A stretch of DNA of 25,768 nt from a bacterium (GTDB lineage: Bacteria > JAGOBX01). A model generated the notes under the pieces. It was not told where the DNA came from. It made no database searches and saw nothing but the letters and a program-made list of their open reading frames with translations. Shown here piece by piece: positions 8,092-14,510 of the stretch. Made by a program: the position numbers and the translations under genes. The stretch's first letter is position 1. Each line of letters begins with the position of its first letter. Location of the stretch: the NCBI GenBank assembly GCA_029551925.1, contig JAKPEO010000061.1, forward strand, positions 1 to 25,768, in the 5' to 3' direction.

Positions 8092-11000
8092 TTACCTAAT
8101 AATCGCTAATTTTCCGGTTTTCTTAATGCCATTAATTTCTACTAAATATAAATACCAGCCGCTCGCCACTTCTTTTCCTTTGTCATTTTTAGTATCCCAA
8201 ATCCAATACGAAGTAGTAGTAATCTTTTCCCGCACTAATTGCCCTGACAGAGTAAATATTTTGATAGTCGCAGGAGTGACAGTATCTCCTAAATTTCTAA
8301 ATACTATACCGCCGAGGTCGGCGTCATTTAGATTTTGATATTCGGTCTTAAACGGTCTGCCTTGTTCGTTATTTTTAGATGGTATATAAGGATTAGGATA
8401 AACGGTTATCGGTAAGCCGGAAGCAATTACAGACCGCACAAATTCAGTATCGGGACTTAATAAGAAAATCGTAAAATGATCAATTTCAAATTCCGCTAAA
8501 TTATCTTCAAAATTAATTTTTAATTGGTCGTGCGGCAATGATTTCCAATCATCATTGATATTATGACGATAATAAATCCGCAGCCATTCCTGTCTTATAT
8601 TGCGCATATTATCGAGCCAGCCGTCGCCATCTTTATCTAAATATGACATTTTCACTCGCACTTTATTGTTGAACTGCGTTGTGCCGTGATTTAATATTTT
8701 GTTTACTAAATTGCCGCTCGCTAATGTTTGAGTATCTACTACATTCAAAACTACCATATTCGCATACGCCGTATCAGCGCTCGGTGTCTTTATATTATAG
8801 TCCTTCATCAAAGTTTCATTAATTGGCATCATCACAATTTTTTGCGAGCCAATCGGCTGCGTAGTATCTATCGCATTGCCCGGTATCTCGACTGTAATCT
8901 TTGTATTAAACGCTTCGCCATAAACGCTATTAGTTTGCGTTGAGATTATCACTGCTTCATTATCACCTTTTAAACCCGGTATCAATGTCTGCGCTGTTAT
9001 CGGAGATGGATAACTAACCGCGTCAAAATAATAATCAGAATTTACTATATTACTGCCTTTTACTATCTTTACCGCTATCGGACAAGGTTCTACTACATTG
9101 TTTTTATCTGTTGCTTCGGATTTTATTAAATAACTGCCGTTCGCTAAATTTTTAATATTCCAATTTATAAATAAATCATCTGTTGTATTTATATTCGTCA
9201 GCGGATTATCTATATTTTTTTCTATTCCTGTATAATAAATTTTCATTAATTTCCAAGTCGCTTCTTCTTCTGTTTTATAATAAAATGCTAATGATTTAAT
9301 ATCTGATAAGTTGCCTTTGACAAGTTCAGCGCGCACTTGTATATAGTCGCCAGACACAGTAAAACCATTTAGTGGATTAACAATTTTTGTCCATACTACG
9401 CTTGAAATATTATTTGGATTTTTATAAACAATCACTACTGGCGCCGTCAAGGTATCAGCAGTTAAACCAACATTATTAATAGGTAAAACGCTGAATTTTG
9501 TCATTGTATCACCGTTTAATTGAATAACAATTGAGTCAGCAGGCGCTGCAATAATGCTATATACACTATCAAAATTCAAATTTCCAAAATTATCTGATTT
9601 GTAAATCTGATAATTTACAATATTTGTCTCTGGCGTTTCTATCCAGGTTAAAAGCGCATTATTCAAATCCGTCAATTCCGCTGTTAGTTTATAAACATTC
9701 ATTGGGCGATTAATTACTGAAATTGTTATATTTTGCAAAGCTGCGGCATTGCTTGTATCGCTTACGCGCGCACTGAAATTATACACGCCAGATGTTTGCG
9801 GACGCCATTCTATTAACGCTGTGCAAATTGAATTTTGCGCGGTTATTAGATATTCGCTATCTCGTATAATCATACCAGCAGGCGCATTAATTAATGTAAA
9901 ATTAATTCTATCAAAATCAGTATCTGTCGCAACTATATAATATGAATAATATTGATTTATTCCAATAACTGCGGTCGGCGGTAAACTTGTAATTATAGGA
10001 GTATCATTCACATTTAATATATTAATAGTCAGAATTTGAGAATCTTCAGTTCCTGAATAAAACGCGTATAATTTGAAATTATATGAAATATTCGAAACAT
10101 TCAGCTGCGGAATAATCGTTAATTTTGTATCGCTAATATTTAATGTCATTATCCCTGCAATTACAGTCGTATCTAATGACCAAACAACATTATTATTAAT
10201 TGTGCTTGTCAGATAATATTCTGTGATTTTATCTTCATATGCATTTAATATCGACGGCGTTGTAATATTGAAATATTGTATATTAATTGTATCTTGATTG
10301 CTTACATTAAATTTATTTGTTATTATTGAGCTAATTTGATTTATATTATTTACACTCGTATCTAATGTTATCGCGCTTTGCCAATTGCTATTATTTTCTG
10401 TTAAAATTATTGTATTTATTAATGACCCGTTGAGATATATCCGCACAGTATCGCCGAGCGCAGTATTCGTAGTTGTGCCACTTAAAACTATCATTGTATC
10501 TAATGAAATATAATTTTGCTGATGACTTGTTATTTTTATCTGCGGCGCTGCATAATAATTTATATATATTGTCGCGCTATCTGTTCTATTTCGAGCGTCA
10601 GCGCAAATTGCCGTAATTTTATTTATTTGTTGAGATAAATTTAATATCGTTTGCCAATTGCCGTTTGTCGTTGATATATTCACAGTATTAGCAAACGCAT
10701 CATTGACATATAAATATACTATATATCCATTTAAAGTATTATAACTTGTGCCGCTAATAGTAACTAAATTTGAATTTGTATCGTGATTATTCTGCGGCGA
10801 AGTAATACTTATTTGCGGCGCGCCGTAATAATTTATTGTTATTTGCGTTGAAGCAGTATATCCGAGCTGCGATTGCAATTGCGCTAAAATTACGGTGTTT
10901 TGCGAATTAACATTTATCAATGTTTGCCAATTTTGATTTGCGCTGCTCACTATTATTTGCGTATCAAAATTGCCATTCACATAAATATTTATTGTGTCGC

Positions 11001-12072
11001 CTATTAATGAATTTAATGTTGTGCCGCTAATTAAAATATTAGAATATAATGTGTCTGTATTATTAGTCGGCGCCGTAATCGCTATCTGATTATACGAATA
11101 ATAATTAACAATAATGGTATCGCTATTTTCTCGGTCATAGTTATCAAATACCTTTACGCTTACAATACTGCCGATACCTGATAATAATGCCGTGCCTTGC
11201 CAACTGCCATTTGCCGCTTGTAAAATATATGAAGACTGCTCAATGCCATTAACATAAATTTTTATTGTATCTCCTATGTTGCTATTCTGCGTAGTGCCTG
11301 ACACTAAAATAATATGGACGCTCGTATCGCTATTATTGCGCGGCGAAACTATATAGATATTCGGAGTATCAGGCAAAATCTGCGGCGGTATATCCATTAA
11401 AATATTAACAGTTCTTGTAGAATTGCCTTCGCCGCAATACTGCGTATTATTTGTGCCGCGATAGCCATCAGTATCGCTGTTAGGATTAGATGCCGTAACT
11501 TTCAAGGCAAATGTATCCCCCGCTAATATTCCGCTGCCGAATGATAATACTAATAATAAATTTTTGGTTTGGTTATTTGTTAATATTACTGAATTTGCCG
11601 AATAATCGCCGCCGTTTAAAATACTGTCATTATTTGCGTCAACAAATACTGACACAGCAATATTATTCAGAGCAGCTAATCGCGAATATCCAATAATTTG
11701 AGTATCTATTGTTATAAACGCAGTCGTATTGCCGTCGTTTCTTATAGAAAATGGTATTGCTTGAATATTAGTATCATTATATACAAAATTTAATTCCGCA
11801 AAATTTAAGGTATTGCCATATACTGCTGATACAGTCGTATTGCCATTATCGCTAAATCTAAATAAAACCAATGGATTACCATTTTGACTGTAAAATACCG
11901 CTACTTCGCCACTCGTATCCACTGCGCTATTATAATTAATATTGCCCCAGCGAATATTTGCGCCTGCTGGCGTTCCAACAGCATTCGCACTATTTTTAGC
12001 AGCAAATAATATCAATATAAGGAATAACATTCCTATTATGAAATTTTGACATCTATTTAATTTTCTAATCAT
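8092..12072 (-). CDS. Large secreted surface protein with Ig-like repeats and a type IX-like C-terminal sorting domain
   Basis: The protein has 1326 aa with an N-terminal signal peptide (about 1-31). Residues 32-226 form a domain paralogous to the N terminus of the neighbouring 367-aa protein. Four Ig-like repeats (237-600) follow, then cadherin-like and putative-Ig domains (about 601-789), an Fn3 domain (about 790-885), and a further beta domain (895-1003). Residues 1050-1205 have a ZU5-like look, with a Ca-loop-like Asp-Lys-Asp-Gly-Asp-Gly-Trp at 1146. Residues 1222-1326 match the type A sorting/FlgD-Ig tail: Val-Tyr-Pro-Asn-Pro, Ile-Lys-Ile-Phe-Thr-Leu-Ser-Gly, then Val-Ala-Ser-Gly-Trp-Tyr-Leu-Tyr and Gly-Lys-Leu-Ala-Ile-Ile-Arg at the very end. 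It has no visible catalytic domain. ATG 12072 lacks a Shine-Dalgarno. About 30 Asp-Thr dipeptides were counted by hand. Confidence 0.87.
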   Translation of the reverse strand: MIRKLNRCQNFIIGMLFLILILFAAKNSANAVGTPAGANIRWGNINYNSAVDTSGEVAVFYSQNGNPLVLFRFSDNGNTTVSAVYGNTLNFAELNFVYNDTNIQAIPFSIRNDGNTTAFITIDTQIIGYSRLAALNNIAVSVFVDANNDSILNGGDYSANSVILTNNQTKNLLLVLSFGSGILAGDTFALKVTASNPNSDTDGYRGTNNTQYCGEGNSTRTVNILMDIPPQILPDTPNIYIVSPRNNSDTSVHIILVSGTTQNSNIGDTIKIYVNGIEQSSYILQAANGSWQGTALLSGIGSIVSVKVFDNYDRENSDTIIVNYYSYNQIAITAPTNNTDTLYSNILISGTTLNSLIGDTINIYVNGNFDTQIIVSSANQNWQTLINVNSQNTVILAQLQSQLGYTASTQITINYYGAPQISITSPQNNHDTNSNLVTISGTSYNTLNGYIVYLYVNDAFANTVNISTTNGNWQTILNLSQQINKITAICADARNRTDSATIYINYYAAPQIKITSHQQNYISLDTMIVLSGTTTNTALGDTVRIYLNGSLINTIILTENNSNWQSAITLDTSVNNINQISSIITNKFNVSNQDTINIQYFNITTPSILNAYEDKITEYYLTSTINNNVVWSLDTTVIAGIMTLNISDTKLTIIPQLNVSNISYNFKLYAFYSGTEDSQILTINILNVNDTPIITSLPPTAVIGINQYYSYYIVATDTDFDRINFTLINAPAGMIIRDSEYLITAQNSICTALIEWRPQTSGVYNFSARVSDTSNAAALQNITISVINRPMNVYKLTAELTDLNNALLTWIETPETNIVNYQIYKSDNFGNLNFDSVYSIIAAPADSIVIQLNGDTMTKFSVLPINNVGLTADTLTAPVVIVYKNPNNISSVVWTKIVNPLNGFTVSGDYIQVRAELVKGNLSDIKSLAFYYKTEEEATWKLMKIYYTGIEKNIDNPLTNINTTDDLFINWNIKNLANGSYLIKSEATDKNNVVEPCPIAVKIVKGSNIVNSDYYFDAVSYPSPITAQTLIPGLKGDNEAVIISTQTNSVYGEAFNTKITVEIPGNAIDTTQPIGSQKIVMMPINETLMKDYNIKTPSADTAYANMVVLNVVDTQTLASGNLVNKILNHGTTQFNNKVRVKMSYLDKDGDGWLDNMRNIRQEWLRIYYRHNINDDWKSLPHDQLKINFEDNLAEFEIDHFTIFLLSPDTEFVRSVIASGLPITVYPNPYIPSKNNEQGRPFKTEYQNLNDADLGGIVFRNLGDTVTPATIKIFTLSGQLVREKITTTSYWIWDTKNDKGKEVASGWYLYLVEINGIKKTGKLAIIR
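8095..8409 (-). other. Type A (type IX-like) C-terminal sorting domain
   Basis: Residues 1222-1326 of the 1326-aa protein show the Val-Tyr-Pro-Asn-Pro opening, a Thr-Leu-Ser-Gly-Gln-Leu-Val-Arg strand, a Trp-x-Trp-Asp turn with Gly-Lys-x-Val-Ala-Ser-Gly, and the closing Lys-Thr-Gly-Lys-Leu. This is the pattern of the Por-secretion tail / FlgD-Ig fold at the C terminus of type IX cargo. Confidence 0.75.
10273..11364 (-). repeat. Four tandem Ig-like repeats in the 1326-aa protein
   Basis: The repeats lie at residues about 237-324, 328-415, 419-507 and 510-600, each 87-90 aa, with the same landmarks as the five repeats of the 1429-aa protein: Ser-Gly-Thr-Thr, Gly-Asp-Thr-Ile-x-Ile-Tyr-Val-Asn-Gly, Asn-x-x-Trp-Gln, and closing Ile-x-Tyr. 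Copies have diverged, so this is an old domain expansion and not a recent DNA duplication. Confidence 0.82.
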
Positions 12073-12147
12073 TCAAATAAAAATTTTATAAAATCTATTT
12101 CAAGCAATAAATATCAAAAATAATTTATAATATCAAATCTATATAAA

Positions 12148-12186
12148 GCGGCTAACTGCTGAACAATCAGCCGCATTGCTTTTTTT
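12148..12186. terminator. Hairpin between the 367-aa and 1326-aa genes
   Basis: GCGGCT (12148-12153) pairs with AGCCGC (12169-12174). An alternative inner hairpin (GCTGA with TCAGC on the minus strand) competes for the same bases. In the minus direction the stem is followed by TTTATAT, a weak terminator tail. In the plus direction seven T (12180-12186) come only after a 5-nt gap. It probably ends or attenuates the minus-strand transcript of the 367-aa gene. Confidence 0.45.
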
Positions 12187-12188
12187 AA

Positions 12189-12232
12189 GTTTCTAATGAT
12201 GTCAATTTTTTTTTATTGACATCATTAGAAAC
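12189..12232. terminator. Perfect 18-bp hairpin with an eight-base homopolymer loop
   Basis: The arms 12189-12206 and 12215-12232 are perfectly complementary and enclose eight T (eight A on the minus strand). It starts 17 bp after the stop of the 367-aa gene. No T-run follows in either direction, so a 3'-end protection or processing hairpin is as likely as a terminator. Confidence 0.5.
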
Positions 12233-12248
12233 ACAGAAAATCAAATAA

Positions 12249-13352
12249 TTATTTCACTATTACTCTATACTGGAATCTTCCGCTGTCAGCATCTTGAATA
12301 TCGCCGTCAACTACGCCAACTGTATCTGTGCCTTCGCTATTATTATTCGCAAGCACTGGATTAGTTAATGTCCATCTTATGCGATTTACGTTCGCTGGAG
12401 CCGATGTTGACCAAGTAGAACCGTCATTTGAAAATTCTATTACAACTGAACCGACATTATTAGTATCAGGCATTGTCATCGCCGCTGTCGCAGTGTCTAA
12501 ATCAGTATTTTCCGGAATATATGCTATAATAGCAACATTATACCCCGAACCATCACCGTCATTATCATATCTTATTGAATACAACAATACAGAGCCAGGC
12601 ACTACATTCGCAGTATCGCCGTCAAATCCTACTAAGCCAGTATTATCAACTTGCACTGATTTAGATACATATATCGCAGGTATAGCAGAAGATATTTCAG
12701 CAGATAATAATATTGTATCATCGCCGTCGCCTGCATATCCTGTGCTATTAGCACCTATATAACCGCCAGTATCGCCGCCTAATCCATTATTAGCAATAGC
12801 GCGAACTATAAAATTCATTGAATCACCATTATTTAAACCATTAGCAAAATATACCGCAACATATACTACTTCACTCGCTTCTGCTGCTAACATTGAAGTA
12901 TTAGTAATTTTCGCAGTTTGAGCGGCATTCCAAAAACTAACCTGAATTGAATCTGCGCCTAATGCTCCTAAAAAATTAAAACTGCTGGAATCAAAAAATA
13001 TTGTATCTGATGCATTGCCCTTATTTGTTATAGTCAATGAATACCACGCAGTATCGCCAGACGCTACTATCGTGGATAAATAAGTGTCTGAAAACTGATT
13101 TCCAAAGATATTTGATACATTTACATTCGCTGCTGAAGCAGGGGTGGCATATATATTTGCGCCGCCACTCACCGCTTGATACTGAACAACCAAATCGCCA
13201 AATGTATCAGCAGTATTAGCCACACTAGCATCAAAACCTGCGGTTATTAGCGTACCGCCGGCGGTGCCGTTCGCGTATGTATCTGTAGTCAAAAATACCA
13301 TTAAACTAATACATACGATAATAGTCATAAAAAACTTAAAAAAACTTTTCAT
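12249..13352 (-). CDS. Secreted DUF11-type surface protein
   Basis: The protein has 367 aa with a Sec signal peptide (1-27). Residues 28-225 are paralogous to residues 32-226 of the 1326-aa protein; both close with an Asp-(Thr)-Gly-Tyr-x-Gly-x-Asn and Gly-(Glu/Asp)-Gly pattern. Residues 228-367 form a DUF11-like beta domain (Val-Pro-Gly-Ser-Val-Leu-Leu-Tyr-Ser-Ile-Arg-Tyr, then Ile-Pro-Glu-Asn-Thr), ending on Gly-Arg-Phe-Gln-Tyr-Arg-Val-Ile, close to the end of the 827-aa protein. It has by far the best ribosome-binding site of the island: AGGAGG at 13359-13364, 6 nt from the ATG. A TATAAT-like -10 lies at 13382-13387 but has no clear -35. Strong hairpins follow the stop. Together these suggest a highly expressed, separately controlled surface or matrix protein. 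Its exact role is unknown. Confidence 0.85.
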   Translation of the reverse strand: MKSFFKFFMTIIVCISLMVFLTTDTYANGTAGGTLITAGFDASVANTADTFGDLVVQYQAVSGGANIYATPASAANVNVSNIFGNQFSDTYLSTIVASGDTAWYSLTITNKGNASDTIFFDSSSFNFLGALGADSIQVSFWNAAQTAKITNTSMLAAEASEVVYVAVYFANGLNNGDSMNFIVRAIANNGLGGDTGGYIGANSTGYAGDGDDTILLSAEISSAIPAIYVSKSVQVDNTGLVGFDGDTANVVPGSVLLYSIRYDNDGDGSGYNVAIIAYIPENTDLDTATAAMTMPDTNNVGSVVIEFSNDGSTWSTSAPANVNRIRWTLTNPVLANNNSEGTDTVGVVDGDIQDADSGRFQYRVIVK

Positions 13353-13423
13353 AAAAAACCTCCTAAAAATTTTTTCTTAAAATTATATACAAATTTAAAT
13401 TTACCTATTTATATCAAATACCA

Positions 13424-13433
13424 ATCACCTCCT
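13424..13433 (-). promoter_or_regulatory. Orphan strong Shine-Dalgarno
   Basis: On the minus strand the stop TAG of the discoidin-domain gene (13434-13432) begins a TAGGAGGTGAT stretch, an unusually complete anti-16S match. No gene starts at a proper distance. The only nearby ORF is an 7-codon one from TTG at 13424, which is too close. The next real start is about 70 nt further at 13352 and has its own AGGAGG. Confidence 0.4.
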
Positions 13434-14505
13434 ATATCTGATTATTTATTGCTTCTATCTCAAATATCTGGACAAAATTCCAGTTGTCGAATTTACAATA
13501 AAATTCGCTGTTTTTTGCCAGCCAAATTCTAATATATCGCGCTTTATTATTTGCCGCTATTTCATTTACAAACAGTGGATCGCCAGATTCTGAACGCATC
13601 GTAATCCCTTTTGATGCATCTATATTTTTTCCAATATAATTCCATTTCTTTTTATCGCTGCTTATCATAACATAATAATTTTTGCTGTATGCTATCGCGC
13701 GCCAATAAACTTTTATTTTTTCGATAAATTGCTCTTCTTCTAAATCTATAATAACATTCTGCTGCGCTTCTTTTACATTGCCTGACGTAGCCATACCTGT
13801 AAAATAATGTATTTTGCCATCTGTTATTCTGCTTATTATCGACGGGGAATTGGCAATAACATTCGGTTCAGGATTAATATCAAATGTCCCTTCGACTTTT
13901 TTATTCAAAGCAATATTATTATCCAAAGTTTTAATAATACCACTATCTATTAATTCTACATTTTTTTCATTCATCAAAATTAATTCATATTCATAAGCAG
14001 CGCCTGACTTTAAATTTTCTATTTTTACAACTATATCATTTTTATATTCTAAATTTTCTAATATCTGTTCCGCAGTCTTTAATCTATATTTTACCGGCAC
14101 ATTCGTTTTTATAGATAATTCTGCTGATTTTACATAACACTCAATTTTTTTATTTAATATTTCAGGTGTCGCTATACCTAATGTCTGAATTTCTTTTATA
14201 GCAGTTTTAACTGAAAAATCATTATTATAAAATTCTATTTGAAAATAATATTTTTTACCTTCTAACAGATTCAATATTTCAAATTTATGGTCTGTCAACA
14301 TATCTGCATTCATAACAAGTCCTGTTAATTTATTCGGCTTTAACCCATACATCAACCGCGAATAACACTCTGTATCAACTTTTACATTTATCACAGCGCT
14401 GTTAAAACCAATATCAATCATAAAATCTAATTGCTCTTTATTAATCGCATTTGCTAAATCAATTATAACAAAAAAATAAAATAAACTAAATAATATTTTT
14501 TTCAT
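13432..14505 (-). CDS. Secreted protein with two Fn3-like domains and a discoidin (F5/8 type C) domain
   Basis: The protein has 357 aa with a signal peptide (1-20). Residues about 24-108 and 112-195 look like Fn3-type sandwiches (Lys-Tyr-Tyr-Phe-Gln-Ile and Tyr-Glu-Tyr-Glu-Leu-Ile strands). Residues 198-354 match a discoidin/F5-8 type C domain: Ala-Leu-Asn-Lys-x-Val-x-Gly opening, Ile-Thr-Asp-Gly-Lys, Ile-Asp-Leu then Ile-x-Lys-Ile-x-Val-Tyr-Trp, Tyr-x-Val-x-Ile-Ser-Ser-Asp-x-Lys-x-Trp, and a closing Ala-Arg-Tyr-Ile-Arg-Ile-Trp. Such domains bind sugars or lipids. Unlike its neighbours it is Lys- and Glu-rich and has almost no Asp-Thr. It starts 5 bp after the 827-aa gene with no Shine-Dalgarno, so coupling is likely. 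Confidence 0.8.
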   Translation of the reverse strand: MKKILFSLFYFFVIIDLANAINKEQLDFMIDIGFNSAVINVKVDTECYSRLMYGLKPNKLTGLVMNADMLTDHKFEILNLLEGKKYYFQIEFYNNDFSVKTAIKEIQTLGIATPEILNKKIECYVKSAELSIKTNVPVKYRLKTAEQILENLEYKNDIVVKIENLKSGAAYEYELILMNEKNVELIDSGIIKTLDNNIALNKKVEGTFDINPEPNVIANSPSIISRITDGKIHYFTGMATSGNVKEAQQNVIIDLEEEQFIEKIKVYWRAIAYSKNYYVMISSDKKKWNYIGKNIDASKGITMRSESGDPLFVNEIAANNKARYIRIWLAKNSEFYCKFDNWNFVQIFEIEAINNQI

Positions 14506-14510
14506 AAATT

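Noticed and set aside
12200-12221. TTGACA elements on both strands of the 18-bp hairpin, as promoters
   Set aside because: They arise from the hairpin symmetry; neither strand has a -10 at 16-18 bp (AATCAA and AAAGCA instead).
12189-12232. Inverted repeat as an insertion-sequence end or site-specific recombination site
   Set aside because: There is no transposase or recombinase gene, no second copy in the window and no target duplication. The position just after a stop codon fits an mRNA 3' hairpin.
12328-12762. A 144-codon plus-strand ORF with a hydrophobic-looking product
   Set aside because: It lies entirely antisense inside the 367-aa surface-protein gene, which has a signal peptide, strong ribosome-binding site and paralogues. 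The ORF is a composition shadow.
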